NCBI GenBank assembly: GCA_964486055.1
Contig: CAZALE010000003.1
Location: 124,001-188,000 of the forward strand
Direction of reading: 5' to 3'
Source: J014 sp964486055
GTDB taxonomy: Bacteria; Acidobacteriota; Blastocatellia; Pyrinomonadales; Pyrinomonadaceae
Length of the DNA stretch: 64,000 nucleotides
Positions 25,834 to 35,543 of the stretch are shown here, one piece after another (the stretch's first letter is position 1; every line of letters begins with the position of its first letter). The notes under the pieces were generated by a model. The model searched no databases. It saw only the letters and a list, made by a program, of their open reading frames with translations, and was not told the origin of the DNA. The position numbers and the translations under genes were made by a program.

Positions 25834-25851
25834 CTCTCAGCAAAAAGTTTA

Positions 25852-25880
25852 ATTATAAACGCAAGAGATGAGATTGTGAA
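25852..25880 (-). promoter_or_regulatory. Promoter of the metG operon
   Basis: On the minus strand TTCACA (25880-25875) and TATAAT (25857-25852) are separated by exactly 17 nt and lie 18 nt upstream of the metG ATG. Confidence 0.65.
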
Positions 25881-25928
25881 CTAGTTAAGAAAGCTTTATG
25901 CTAGCTTTGTTCACTAAATTAAACCAAA

Positions 25929-27209
25929 ATGGCGAGAAGAATGCCTAGAGTCATAATTGTTGGAGGAGGATTTGGCGGCCTACGCGCTGCTAAAAGATTA
26001 TCTAATAAACAACTTGAAGTTATTCTGATAGATAGAAAAAATCATCATACATTTCAGCCTTTGCTTTACCAGGTTGCAACATCAGTTTTATCACCCGGTG
26101 AGATAGCTTCACCAATCAGGCGAATTTTGCGTAAAAGCAAAAACATAGAGGTCTTACTTGATGAGGTCGTGGATTTAGACATAAAGAGCCATCAAGTCAC
26201 ATTATCCGATAATTCTCATCTGGACTACGATTATTTAATATTAGCAGCCGGAGCCAGGCATTCTTACTTTGGCAAACAAAAATGGGAGGAAGTTGCCCCA
26301 GGCTTAAAAACCATAGAGGACGCCCTAGAAATACGGAAAAGAATTTTATTTGCCTTTGAGTCAGCAGAGAGACAGGCCTTGCTTGGTGAAAACGTAAAAC
26401 CTGTGAGATTTGCGGTCATCGGAGGAGGTCCAACTGGTGTGGAACTGGCAGGAGCCATAGCTGATATAGCTAGAAAAGCTCTTGTCAATGATTTTAAGAT
26501 GATAGATACCCGCAATTCTGAGGTAATGCTTTTTGAAGGCTCCTCCAGGATCTTAAATAGCTTTTCCCCTGATCTTTCTGAAAAAGCCAAACAACAACTT
26601 GAAGAACTGGGAGTTAAAGTTTTTTTGAATTCATTTGTAGAAGAGATAGAGCCTGGAAAAATAAAACTTGAAGATAAGATCATAGAATGCGATGTTTGCC
26701 TATGGGCCACAGGAGTAGAAGCCTCACCTTTAGCAAAAAAGCTCGGAGTCGAATTAGATAAGGCGGGAAGAGTAATCGTAGAAAAAGATCTGAGCATACC
26801 GGGTCATAAAAATATTTTTGTTATCGGTGATATGGCTGCTTTTTACACGTCAGACGGAAAACAAGTGCCAGGAGTGGCACCCGCAGCGATACAAATGGCA
26901 GATACAGCAGTAGAAAACATTCTAAGAGATTTGTCGAATAAGCCCAGAAAGGAGTTTGTATACATTGATAAAGGTTCCATGGCAACTATCGGCCGTAACA
27001 AAGCTATCGTAGAAATTGGCAAAATAAAGCTCTCTGGTTTCATCGCATGGCTCGCATGGTTGTTGGTTCATCTAATCTCACTCATCGGCTTTCGTAATCG
27101 TCTAAGAGTTCTGAGCGACTGGATTTGGGCTTATTTCACCAGAGAAAGAAGTGCGATTTTGATTACTGGCGATGCAGAAGAACTACAGAAGCTTAATCTT
27201 CAGAGATAA
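25929..27209 (+). CDS. ndh: Type II NADH dehydrogenase (NDH-2)
   Basis: The 426-residue FAD enzyme passes electrons from NADH to quinone without pumping protons. It has two Rossmann motifs, VIIVGGGFGGLRAA at the N-terminus (FAD) and IGGGPTGVELAGAIADIA at about residue 160 (NADH), and the C-terminal FAD motif IFVIGDMAAF. The C-terminal amphipathic/hydrophobic end (FIAWLAWLLVHLISLIGFRNRL) is the membrane-docking helix typical of NDH-2. Length is normal. It stands alone, divergent from metG. Confidence 0.93.
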   Translation: MARRMPRVIIVGGGFGGLRAAKRLSNKQLEVILIDRKNHHTFQPLLYQVATSVLSPGEIASPIRRILRKSKNIEVLLDEVVDLDIKSHQVTLSDNSHLDYDYLILAAGARHSYFGKQKWEEVAPGLKTIEDALEIRKRILFAFESAERQALLGENVKPVRFAVIGGGPTGVELAGAIADIARKALVNDFKMIDTRNSEVMLFEGSSRILNSFSPDLSEKAKQQLEELGVKVFLNSFVEEIEPGKIKLEDKIIECDVCLWATGVEASPLAKKLGVELDKAGRVIVEKDLSIPGHKNIFVIGDMAAFYTSDGKQVPGVAPAAIQMADTAVENILRDLSNKPRKEFVYIDKGSMATIGRNKAIVEIGKIKLSGFIAWLAWLLVHLISLIGFRNRLRVLSDWIWAYFTRERSAILITGDAEELQKLNLQR

Positions 27210-27300
27210 TTACCCTCGACCCGAGAGTATCTTTTACCGCTTTTCTGATTTAATCGAGATTGCCCCATCGGTCAAAGATCGTAATAAAATCATCTCTTGC

Positions 27301-27329
27301 TTGACTGAAAAAATTTAATTTCGTAACTT
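27301..27329 (+). promoter_or_regulatory. Promoter of tRNA-Arg
   Basis: TTGACT (27301-27306) and TAACTT (27324-27329), with a 17-nt spacer, lie 12 nt before the tRNA. Confidence 0.6.
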
Positions 27330-27341
27330 AATAATTTGAGT

Positions 27342-27418
27342 GCACCCGTAGCTCAGCTGGATAGAGCGTTTGACTACGAATCAAAAGGTCGCACGTTCGA
27401 GTCGTGCCGGGTGCACCA
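27342..27418 (+). tRNA. tRNA-Arg (anticodon ACG)
   Basis: A full cloverleaf can be drawn: acceptor GCACCCG pairs with CGGGTGC, the D arm is GCTC..GAGC, the anticodon stem TTTGA/TCAAA surrounds loop CTACGAA with anticodon ACG, and the T arm GCACG-TTCGAGT-CGTGC is standard. The 3' CCA is encoded (27416-27418). A34 should be edited to inosine by TadA, so the tRNA reads CGU, CGC and CGA. Confidence 0.97.
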
Positions 27419-27637
27419 TAAAATCTGTTGATCAAAAACCTCGAAAAATCCGCGATAATTTCCTTAAAATCAAAAGCTTTATCAATTGATCATGAGCTCA
27501 AATCATTCTTAATCTCTACAATGCTGCCATAATTCCACGACTCTTAGTTTTACTTAGTAAAAGCAAGTTCCATTCTCACGCTCAAATCAAAAATTAGTCA
27601 ATGAGAGTTCGACTTAATTAGTTAGTCTGCTATCTGT

Positions 27638-27643
27638 TAAAAT
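27638..27643 (+). promoter_or_regulatory. -10 box directly before the TlpA-like gene
   Basis: TAAAAT ends 8 nt before the ATG at 27652 and there is no ribosome site in between, so the mRNA may start at the ATG itself. Confidence 0.4.
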
Positions 27644-27651
27644 AGCCTTTT

Positions 27652-28227
27652 ATGAAAGCGCATTGGATCATTGCGTTCTTCATTTTGGCCATGGCCTGTA
27701 AACCCGCTGCCGCTCCTACAAATATTTCATCCCGTCCTTCTTCTGTTAACGGCATCCCAATTGAGACCTTTCCTCCAAATAAACCAGTCGATCAAATGTC
27801 ATGGGTTATTCTTGATGCTGAAACAAACCAAAATAAAGAGATACAAAAATTAAGAGATTTTAGAGGTAAAGTCGTAATTTTGGATTTTTGGGCAACCTAC
27901 TGTCCTCCATGTATAGAGGAAATCCCTTACTTAAAGGAACTTCAGAGAAAATATGGACAGGACAAACTTCAGATAATTGGCCTACATGTTGGTGGAAAAG
28001 ATGATAGGCCAAACGTGCCTGACTTTCATAGAAAACTCAACATTGACTATCCAATTGCAACTCCGGAGGAAGAATTAGTCAGATTTGTATTTGGCCCAAA
28101 TTCCGAGATTCCACAAACTGCCATCTTCGATAAAGATGGCCGCTTCGTGAAAAAGTTTATCGGATTTGATGAGAGCAAAAAGCAAGAAATAGAAAGAACA
28201 ATTCAAAGATTAATGAGTGAAAAATGA
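27652..28227 (+). CDS. TlpA-like thioredoxin-family lipoprotein
   Basis: The 191-residue protein has a lipoprotein signal (FFILAMAC, cysteine at residue 16). A thioredoxin-like domain follows (residues ~50-190) with DFWATYCPPCIEEIPYL; the redox cysteines are Cys84 and Cys87 and the usual Trp before the first is Tyr. The cis-Pro region IPQTAIFDKDG is present. It should work in the periplasm as a disulfide reductase, for example in cytochrome c maturation, or as a peroxidase-like thiol protein. Its stop overlaps the start of the glucoamylase gene by 4 nt, an unusual partner. Confidence 0.88.
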   Translation: MKAHWIIAFFILAMACKPAAAPTNISSRPSSVNGIPIETFPPNKPVDQMSWVILDAETNQNKEIQKLRDFRGKVVILDFWATYCPPCIEEIPYLKELQRKYGQDKLQIIGLHVGGKDDRPNVPDFHRKLNIDYPIATPEEELVRFVFGPNSEIPQTAIFDKDGRFVKKFIGFDESKKQEIERTIQRLMSEK

Positions 28228-30179
28228 GAGACATCCCCGTAAGCAATGGCTCTTTTTTAATAAATTTTGACGATAAATATCAGATTCGTGATATTTATTT
28301 TCCTCATGTAGGTTGGGAAAATCATACAAAGGGCTATCCTTTTAGATTTGGTGTTTGGACAGATCAAGGATTCTCGTGGATTTCATCTGATGAGTGGACT
28401 CGAACGTTGAAATATCTGCCGGACACACTGGTAACCGATGTAAAATTAGAAAACAAAGGATTAAACATCAGAATACAATCAAATGATGCAATAATTCCAT
28501 ATAAAAACATATTCTTACGGCGTTTAGTCATCGAATCTTCAATTTCACTTAGACTTTTTCTACATCATGATTTTCGTATCTTCTCAAGCAAAATTGGAGA
28601 TTGTGCGTTTTATGATCCAGATACACACTCACTAATTCACTATAAAAGGAATCGTTACTTTTTAATTGGTAGCTCTCCAGGATTTGAAAATTTCGCAATA
28701 GGAAGAAAAGCTTTCAGAAACTTAGAGGGAACATGGAGAGACGCTGAGGATGGCAATTTATTGACAACTGCAATAGCTGAAGGATCAGTTGACTCAACCA
28801 TACAGATTAATTGCAACTCATCAGGTGAGATTTATTATTGGATCTGTGCAGGACATTGTTATAAGGACGTCAAGTATCTAAATGAGTTCCTGATGTCAGA
28901 AAAACCCTCGGAACTCTTACAAGAAACAATTCAATATTGGAGAGCCTGGTTAAAAAATTCTTGTTCAGAGTTCGGCGATTTATCTGATGATGCCTGTGAG
29001 CTTTACAAAAGATCACTACTCTTGATTCGCACGAATATCGACAATGATGGAGCAATTCTCGCAGCGAATGACTCTGATGTAACCGAAAGAGCTACCGATC
29101 ACTACAATTATCTATGGACTAGAGACGGAGCTTTGGTTGCATATGCTCTCGACCTTGCTGGTTATCCCTCGCTCAGCAAAAAATTCTTCTCTTTTTGCGC
29201 GAAGATAGTGGATGAAAACGGCTATTTTCTTCAAAAATACAATCCAGATGGAACCATAGCTTCTAGCTGGCATCCATATTGGGATCCACAACTTAAAAGG
29301 AAGCTCGCGCCAGTTCAAGAGGACGAAACCGCATTGGTTTTATGGGCGCTATGGAAACATTATGAGAAATACTTAGACATTGAGTCACTGAAAGATCTTT
29401 ATCGCCCTTTAATAATCAAATGCGCTGAGTTTTTATGCGAATTTCAAATTGAGGGTCTAAGTCTTCCAAGAGCGAGCTGGAATCTATGGGAGGATAGATA
29501 TGGGATACACACCTTCACGATCTCAACCGTTATAGCAGCTCTAAGAGCAGCCTCAAAATTTGCAGGGCTTTTTGGTGAATCAGAGAGGGCCGTAAAATAT
29601 GAGAAATCAGCTGCTGATCTAAAGAATGGATTAGTGCGAAATTTATATTCAGAATCTAAACAAAGATTTCTCCGATCTCTAGAGACCAGAGACGACAAAA
29701 ATCTGCAGCCAGATGAGACTCTAGATACATCATTGTTCGGATTATTCCATTTTGATGTGCTGCAAGCTACTGATAAGAGAGTAAGGCAAACAATGCAAGC
29801 GATAGAGCAGAACTTGTGGATTAGAACTGAGGCAGGAGGGATAGCCAGATATGAAAATGATGGATACATGCGAGTTTCAGAAGAATTGCCCGGAAATCCA
29901 TGGATTATCTGTACACTTTGGCTAGCAAACTATCACATAGCAATAGCATCGAGCCCAGACGACCTGAAAAAAGCGAGAAAATTTATTGATTTAGTTACTA
30001 ATTGGGCTTTGCCCTCCGGAGTGTTATCAGAGCAAATCAATCCTCTGACCGGTAGCCAGATTTCAGTTGCACCTTTGACTTGGTCGCACGCAGAATTCAT
30101 AACCACCATTACTAACTATGTTAAAAAGAGAGAAAAGCTAGTAGCCACGTTCGGCGAAGAAGTCTTGAGCGGAAAATAG
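28224..30179 (+). CDS. Glycoside hydrolase family 15 glucoamylase-type protein
   Basis: The 651-residue protein has an N-terminal beta-sandwich (~1-260; NGSFLINFDDKYQIRDIYFP) and a C-terminal (alpha/alpha)6 barrel (~275-645). The barrel carries NYLWTRDGAL and the two catalytic carboxylates of GH15, Glu423 in NLWEDR (general acid) and Glu624 in WSHAEF (general base). There is no signal peptide, so it should act on cytosolic alpha-glucans or maltooligosaccharides, possibly glycogen or trehalose. It overlaps the tlpA-like gene at its start (ATGA) and the convergent ppk gene by 42 nt at its end. Confidence 0.9.
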   Translation: MRDIPVSNGSFLINFDDKYQIRDIYFPHVGWENHTKGYPFRFGVWTDQGFSWISSDEWTRTLKYLPDTLVTDVKLENKGLNIRIQSNDAIIPYKNIFLRRLVIESSISLRLFLHHDFRIFSSKIGDCAFYDPDTHSLIHYKRNRYFLIGSSPGFENFAIGRKAFRNLEGTWRDAEDGNLLTTAIAEGSVDSTIQINCNSSGEIYYWICAGHCYKDVKYLNEFLMSEKPSELLQETIQYWRAWLKNSCSEFGDLSDDACELYKRSLLLIRTNIDNDGAILAANDSDVTERATDHYNYLWTRDGALVAYALDLAGYPSLSKKFFSFCAKIVDENGYFLQKYNPDGTIASSWHPYWDPQLKRKLAPVQEDETALVLWALWKHYEKYLDIESLKDLYRPLIIKCAEFLCEFQIEGLSLPRASWNLWEDRYGIHTFTISTVIAALRAASKFAGLFGESERAVKYEKSAADLKNGLVRNLYSESKQRFLRSLETRDDKNLQPDETLDTSLFGLFHFDVLQATDKRVRQTMQAIEQNLWIRTEAGGIARYENDGYMRVSEELPGNPWIICTLWLANYHIAIASSPDDLKKARKFIDLVTNWALPSGVLSEQINPLTGSQISVAPLTWSHAEFITTITNYVKKREKLVATFGEEVLSGK

Positions 30180-32255
30180 CTCTTCTTTTTTGACCTTGTC
30201 TCTGAGCCTTTTATAGCTTCCATCCGGACAGAGCACCCTAGCTTGAGCTGTGTCCTTGAGATAAATCTCTAAGATCTCTTTCAGGATTTGTTTTAATCTA
30301 TTGTCTTTAACTGGAGTTATCACCTCTACTCTATGATCAAGATTTCGCTTCATCAAATCAGCGCTACCGATGAATAGCTTATTGTTACCTTGATTTTCGA
30401 AGTAAAAAATGCGGCTATGCTCGAGAAAGCGGCCTACAATAGAGATCACCCTTATGTTCTCCGATATTCCTTTCAATCCAGGCCGCAACATACAGATTCC
30501 TCTGACTATTAGATCAATACTAACGCCTGCCATCGATGCTTCATATAGTTCTCGTATTATATCGACATCTGTTAAATTGTTGACTTTTATTATTATTCTA
30601 GCTGGTTTTCCATCTCTTGCATTCTTAGTTTCAGTTCTTATTAAATCTGTCATTTTTTCCCGCATGTTAATTGGTGCAACAAGCAGCTCACGATAATCTG
30701 CTTGGTAAGAATATCCTGTCAGAAAATTAAAGAGCGCAGTAACGTCCGCTCCTATTTCATCATCGCTCGTTAGTAAGCCGAGATCCGTGTAAATTTTCGA
30801 AGTCGTCGGATTGTAATTACCCGTTGCTATGTGGACATATCGTTTTAAACCATCTTCTTCACGTCTTACTACCAATGCTACTTTTGAGTGAGTTTTCAAT
30901 CCTCGAATGCCATAGATCACGTGCACTCCTTCGGATTCCAAATGACGTGCCCATTCTATATTGTTCTCTTCATCGAATCTAGCCTTCAGCTCTATGAGCG
31001 TGGCTACTTGTTTTTCGTTTTCTATCGCTTTAACTAGTGAGGAGATGATGGGAGAATCCTTGCCCGTACGATATAGACAAATCTTTATTGCCAGAACGTC
31101 ATCATCTTCGGCTGCTTCGTCTATGAAATCCGTAACAGTCGTATAGGAGGTGAATGGATGATGAAAAAGCAAGTCTTGGGTTTTCAGAATATCGAAGTAG
31201 CTTTTGGTTGTTTTTCTGAGAATGTCTGGGATTGAATAAGTTATAGGTTTATCCTTTAAATCAGGCCTATTCAAGTTGTAGAGTTCCATCAAATCTGAAA
31301 CATTGAGTAATCCATCAATTCTGTAAACATCGCTCTCAGTTAACCCGAATGACCTGGTAAGATAGGAGATCATCTCAGGTGGCATTTTGCTGGAAACCTC
31401 TAGGCGAACAGGAAAACTAAAACGCCTTTTATGAAGCTCTCTTTCTACAGTTCTTAGTAGATCGCCGGCTTCATCTTCTCTGATCTCGATGTCTGCATCA
31501 CGCGTCACGCGAAATAGATGACACTCACTTGTTTCCACATTAGGAAACAACAGAGGAAGATTACCGACAATCAAGTCCTCTAGCAATATGAACCTTTTGC
31601 CATCTTCTATCGGAATCAAACGAGTTAAAGTCGACGGTAATTTTATTCGAGCAAATCGGTTTTGATTAAATAAGTGTAAAACGCGATGCGGTAGGGATGA
31701 TTCTCTGGACGGTTTAACAATAAGACCTATGTTCAAACTAAGATTTGAGATGTATGGAAACGGATGACTCGCATCAACAGCTTGTGGCGTTAAAATTGGA
31801 AAGACTTGCTTGAGAAAATACTCATCTACTCGACTTTTCTCATCATCATTCAGGCTTTTATAGTCTTCTAAACTTATACCGTTCTTTTCCAGTAAAGGTA
31901 GTATCTCTTCCATTAAACATCTGTTTTGTTCAGATAGCATCGGGAGGAGTTTTTGACGAATCTCCACCAATTGCTCTGCAGGAGTCATACCATCAGGCGA
32001 AAGTTCATTTATTCCTTGTAGTACTTGCTCCTTCAAACCAGAGACCCTGATCATGAAAAACTCATCAAGATTGGTCGAGAATATCGATAGAAATTTGAGT
32101 CGCTCTAATAAAGGCTTGCTTTTGTCTAAAGCCTCCTCCAACACGCGTCTATTAAACTCTAACCAACTCAATTCACGGTTAAACAGGAAGCGCTTATCAT
32201 AAGTTATAGAGGCAGGTAACCTACTAGTAGATATTTCGCTTTTTGCTTGACTCAT
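30138..32255 (-). CDS. ppk1: Polyphosphate kinase 1
   Basis: The 705-residue enzyme reversibly builds polyphosphate from ATP. The N-terminal domain starts FNRELSWLEFNRRVLEEA and STNLDEFFMIRVSGL. The phosphorylated His is His456 in KTHSKVALVVRRE, followed by HIATGNYNPTTSKIYTDLGL; the second PLD-like half has RDGKPARIIIKVN, HSRIFYF and SADLMKRNLDHRVE. Full length and all motifs indicate an active enzyme. The last 42 nt overlap the GH15 gene on the other strand. There is no adjacent ppx. Confidence 0.96.
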   Translation of the reverse strand: MSQAKSEISTSRLPASITYDKRFLFNRELSWLEFNRRVLEEALDKSKPLLERLKFLSIFSTNLDEFFMIRVSGLKEQVLQGINELSPDGMTPAEQLVEIRQKLLPMLSEQNRCLMEEILPLLEKNGISLEDYKSLNDDEKSRVDEYFLKQVFPILTPQAVDASHPFPYISNLSLNIGLIVKPSRESSLPHRVLHLFNQNRFARIKLPSTLTRLIPIEDGKRFILLEDLIVGNLPLLFPNVETSECHLFRVTRDADIEIREDEAGDLLRTVERELHKRRFSFPVRLEVSSKMPPEMISYLTRSFGLTESDVYRIDGLLNVSDLMELYNLNRPDLKDKPITYSIPDILRKTTKSYFDILKTQDLLFHHPFTSYTTVTDFIDEAAEDDDVLAIKICLYRTGKDSPIISSLVKAIENEKQVATLIELKARFDEENNIEWARHLESEGVHVIYGIRGLKTHSKVALVVRREEDGLKRYVHIATGNYNPTTSKIYTDLGLLTSDDEIGADVTALFNFLTGYSYQADYRELLVAPINMREKMTDLIRTETKNARDGKPARIIIKVNNLTDVDIIRELYEASMAGVSIDLIVRGICMLRPGLKGISENIRVISIVGRFLEHSRIFYFENQGNNKLFIGSADLMKRNLDHRVEVITPVKDNRLKQILKEILEIYLKDTAQARVLCPDGSYKRLRDKVKKEELFSAQDFFAERGY

Positions 32256-32411
32256 AAATGGTCACATAAATAGTGTAGAACAAACCTTTGTTTTGTGTCC
32301 ATGAAGTTTGATCAGTAAGTTTTGGCCTTCTAGATTGGTACGGATTAGAGAACGCGTGAGTTGATAGTCTTGAAATGGGCGGTTGGTGAAAATGGCTGTG
32401 TACGTGGAAAA

Positions 32412-32795
32412 TTAGTTAGGCCTTTTTTCCGAGAAGGCCTCTTCGCGCAATCGTTGGAATTTTTCCCATTGCTCTGGCGTCAATACTCTCTGGAATTTCT
32501 CGGATGCTCTCATTCTTATTTCTCTCATCCTGGGTTCCATATCTTTCCTTAATCCCTGAACCTCTTCGCGTGTCTCAGCAATAATCCGACGCACCTCAAT
32601 CTTTTGATCCTCGCTCAGATTCAGCTGATTAAAAATACGCTCGTACTTTTCATCCTTCGTAATTCGCTTGTCCGAGGCAAACCATGTGTCATAAATGTTA
32701 AATGCTAATCCACCAGCAACAAAGCCTAACAAAAATACTGAGAAAGCTGCTAGTCTAATCTTCCAAGTCAATCTGTCTTTATTTTCCATACTCAA
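32412..32795 (-). CDS. Spy/CpxP-like periplasmic protein
   Basis: The 127-residue protein has an N-terminal membrane anchor (LAAFSVFLLGFVAGGLAFNIYD). The helical periplasmic part contains two LTxxQ-like motifs, NLSEDQKIEVRRI and LTPEQWEKFQRL, as in Spy/CpxP/CnrX chaperone-sensor proteins. It follows the anti-sigma gene by 2 nt, so it is the third gene of the sigma/anti-sigma operon and probably contributes to an envelope or metal stress response. Confidence 0.82.
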   Translation of the reverse strand: MSMENKDRLTWKIRLAAFSVFLLGFVAGGLAFNIYDTWFASDKRITKDEKYERIFNQLNLSEDQKIEVRRIIAETREEVQGLRKDMEPRMREIRMRASEKFQRVLTPEQWEKFQRLREEAFSEKRPN

Positions 32796-32797
32796 CT

Positions 32798-33274
32798 CTA
32801 CTTTCCTGACTTCTGTTCATTTTTATAAAGCATCTGCAATACTTGATCGTTTGTGAGCTCGTGATTCAGCTTTTCATTCATTATGATCATTTCCGTCGAC
32901 ACCACATCCACCGACGAAGCGTTATCAGACGCTGATGGCAAGACTAAAGTTATGATTGCGAGAGATAAAACGATAGCGGTCATCATCATCAAAACCGGGG
33001 TCACAGCTTCCCAAATTCTCGCTAGACTGAGCTCAAACTTTTCGCGTGATTTATCGCGGATTTTAGCCAAGATCTTTGTATGGAAAAAAGGTGGCGGTTG
33101 CACTATCTGATCCTTTTTGTAGCTCAGCAACAATCCTGAAAGCTTTGAGGCCTTAAAGGCCAGCAGGCAATCTTCACACACTTCTATGTGAGATTGAATC
33201 TTTTCAATCTCTTCCTCGTTTAACTCGAAGAAAGGTTTTGAATCGAGAATTTCCCTAATATGCTTACTTCCCAT
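32798..33274 (-). CDS. Anti-sigma factor with zinc-binding N-terminus and one membrane helix
   Basis: The 158-residue protein has the ZAS/zf-HC2 pattern HIEVCEDC (His-x3-Cys-x2-Cys, residues ~30-37) in the cytoplasmic domain and a transmembrane helix (~93-112, VLMMMTAIVLSLAIITLVL). A short periplasmic tail follows. It overlaps the sigma factor gene by 11 nt, the usual arrangement for a membrane anti-sigma that holds its ECF partner until an envelope signal releases it. Confidence 0.87.
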   Translation of the reverse strand: MGSKHIREILDSKPFFELNEEEIEKIQSHIEVCEDCLLAFKASKLSGLLLSYKKDQIVQPPPFFHTKILAKIRDKSREKFELSLARIWEAVTPVLMMMTAIVLSLAIITLVLPSASDNASSVDVVSTEMIIMNEKLNHELTNDQVLQMLYKNEQKSGK

Positions 33275-33914
33275 AAGTCCTACTTTTTTTTAATAATCTC
33301 TCAAGGGCTTTACGCATTCGACGTCTTGCCCTAAAAGCCTGAATTTTAACCTTTGATTCTTTCCAACCGGTCATTTCTGCAACCTCTCGGATCGAATATC
33401 CTTCGGCATCGACGAGTATGAGAACCAATCTATCTTCTGCAGACATTTTACCTAAAATCCTATTCACTAGATCAATTGCAATTAAACGATCTTCAGCAGG
33501 CTCCTTTGATGATGCGTTTTTGAGTTTTCTTTCAAGCCAATCATATTCCTCATTAGTGTGAGCCGAGAAAGTCGATTCCGTTTCACGTCTCATGCTCCTC
33601 AACTCATTTATACAAGTATTTATCGTTATACGTGTTACCCAACCCTCAAATGATCCCTTATGAGCATAACTTTTTAGCTGAGTGAATATCTTTAAAAATA
33701 CCTCTTGTGCAATTTCTTCTACTACTCCTTGCTGCTGAAAAAATTTTCCTACAAACGAGAAAACCCGTGGACTATATCTTCGGACGATCTCAGCGAAGGC
33801 ATCCTCATCTCCAGCACAGCTTCTGATCGCCAACTCAGAATCAGATAATTGTTCGTAATCTTTCAACAACGGCTCCCTTACCTGCAGTAGTTTGTTAGCT
33901 AAAATAATATCCAC
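33264..33914 (-). CDS. ECF RNA polymerase sigma factor
   Basis: The 216-residue sigma-70-family factor has region 2 at ~30-100 (DAFAEIVRRYSPRVFSFV, AQEVFLKIFTQL, SFEGWVTRITINTCIN) and region 4 at ~150-205 (AEDRLVLILVDAEGYSIREVAEM, WKESKVKIQAFRARRRMR). There is no region 1 or 3, typical for the ECF group. It starts at GTG 33914 after AGAGG. It is co-transcribed with the anti-sigma and Spy-like genes, and is divergent from the RND efflux operon, a possible target. Confidence 0.93.
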   Translation of the reverse strand: MDIILANKLLQVREPLLKDYEQLSDSELAIRSCAGDEDAFAEIVRRYSPRVFSFVGKFFQQQGVVEEIAQEVFLKIFTQLKSYAHKGSFEGWVTRITINTCINELRSMRRETESTFSAHTNEEYDWLERKLKNASSKEPAEDRLIAIDLVNRILGKMSAEDRLVLILVDAEGYSIREVAEMTGWKESKVKIQAFRARRRMRKALERLLKKSRTYGK

Positions 33915-34214
33915 GTTTTACCTCTCAAAGTAAAGAGCCAATATTTTTTCACCAAACGCTTTAGACAGTTTTGCCTCGAAAAAGGTTACAACCTCTAAAC
34001 ATTAATGGTTAGTTCATAAGTAGTGTGCTAGTTGATTATGCAAATTAAAACTCTTCAAAATTTTACTTTCTCGAAAATTAAAATTTGCGATAACCGAGTT
34101 AAGCTATAATCTTAGGGCTTTTAATTTGTTTAAAAAGATGTTAAATAAGCCAAATTAAGACACGAGTGAAACCTATACTCATTAAAGATTGTCTTAGAAT
34201 CTACGAACACTCAT
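33915..34214. promoter_or_regulatory. Divergent control region between the sigma factor and efflux operons
   Basis: This 300-nt gap has no gene. A TATAAT at 34105-34110 (plus strand) would give a leader of roughly 100 nt for the efflux operon; no convincing -35 is paired with it. The sigma factor side is AT-rich. An autoregulatory ECF promoter could lie here but cannot be picked by eye. Confidence 0.4.
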
Positions 34215-35498
34215 ATGGGAATAATTCATAAAGCTTTGTTGTTTGCGTCTATACTTTCATTTGCTTGCGGTGGCAAGACTCTTTCAGAAGCGCGCGGTGA
34301 GAACACGCGAGAAATGACACCTGCAGTCATCAAAATAAATGTAGCAAAAGTCGAATCGAGACAAATACCCGCATACATTCAAGCAACCGGCAGTTTAATC
34401 GCTTACGAAACGTCAAATGTAGCTCCAAAGGTTTCAGGTAAGGTGAAAAATATATACGTAGACACAGGGCAATTCGTCACTGCAGGTACGATCCTAGCAA
34501 AACTAGACGATAGAGAAGCTGCCTTAAGATATGAAGAGGCTAAAGCAGCGATAAAGCAGGCTGAAGCTGCCGTTCGTCAGGCTGAAGCTAGACTAGGCTT
34601 GTCACCAAACTCAAACTTCAATGCTTCTGAAATTCCAGAGGTTCGCCAGGCAAACGCAAATTATGAGCAAACATTAGCAGAATTTCGACAAGCTGAAGCA
34701 AATGAAAAAAGATATCGCGAGCTTTTAGAAACAGGCGACGTGGCACAAATAACCTATGAACAATTCAAAACTGCACTGGATACTGCCCGAGCTAGGGTAA
34801 ATGCAGCTAAGCAGGCATTAGAGGCTGCTGTAAATCAAGCAAAACAAAACCATCAAGCGATAAAATCTGCACAGGCTGCAGTTGAATCAGCCAAAGCACA
34901 AGCCGAAACCGCAAGACAAGCTCTAGATGATACGATTATTCGTGCTCCTTTCTCCGGCTTTATAGGGGAAAAACGAGTAGCCGTAGGAGAGTACGTTAAC
35001 TCTTCAACTCCGATCGTGACACTCGTGCGAGTTAACCCGATTAAACTACAAATATTAGCCTCAGAGTCAAGTGTTCCTTTCATAAGCATAGGTGCGACGA
35101 TATCGGCTCAAGTCGATGCCTACAAAGATCAAAACTTTAATGGCATCGTGACTGCAATAAAACCGTCCATAGATCCTGGCTCTCGATCCGTTGTAATAGA
35201 AGCTCAGATCGAGAACAACGAAAATTTACTCAAACCAGGCATGTTTGCTAACGTAAGGATAAATCTGAAAGCAAGCGAAACCGGATTATTTGTGCCTAAG
35301 TCAGCCGTTTATAACGATCGAGTCACACAAAGCTACAGAGTGTTCGTAGTTGAACAGAATATAGTTAGATTGCGAGTCGTTCAACTAGGAAGAGAAGAGA
35401 ATGAAATGATTCAAATTCTCTCTGGGATAAATCCTGGCGAATTAGTTGCAACTAGCAACTTAGAAAAACTTTATGAGGGAGCCAAGGTAGAGTTTTAA
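34215..35498 (+). CDS. RND efflux periplasmic adaptor (membrane fusion protein)
   Basis: The 427-residue HlyD/AcrA-type adaptor has a lipoprotein signal (ASILSFACGG). A lipoyl/barrel-sandwich half (VAPKVSGKVKNIYVDTGQFV) precedes a long helical hairpin (~110-235, with Ala/Gln/Glu heptads such as KQAEAAVRQAEARLG). The second lipoyl half (APFSGFIGEKRVAVGEYV) and beta-barrel follow. It links the inner-membrane pump to the TolC-like channel. It is the first gene of a complete tripartite efflux operon, with a 45-nt gap to the pump gene. Confidence 0.94.
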   Translation: MGIIHKALLFASILSFACGGKTLSEARGENTREMTPAVIKINVAKVESRQIPAYIQATGSLIAYETSNVAPKVSGKVKNIYVDTGQFVTAGTILAKLDDREAALRYEEAKAAIKQAEAAVRQAEARLGLSPNSNFNASEIPEVRQANANYEQTLAEFRQAEANEKRYRELLETGDVAQITYEQFKTALDTARARVNAAKQALEAAVNQAKQNHQAIKSAQAAVESAKAQAETARQALDDTIIRAPFSGFIGEKRVAVGEYVNSSTPIVTLVRVNPIKLQILASESSVPFISIGATISAQVDAYKDQNFNGIVTAIKPSIDPGSRSVVIEAQIENNENLLKPGMFANVRINLKASETGLFVPKSAVYNDRVTQSYRVFVVEQNIVRLRVVQLGREENEMIQILSGINPGELVATSNLEKLYEGAKVEF

Positions 35499-35543
35499 CA
35501 GAATTCATTTGCACTTTAAACGAGCTCTATTTGGATTTTTAGT

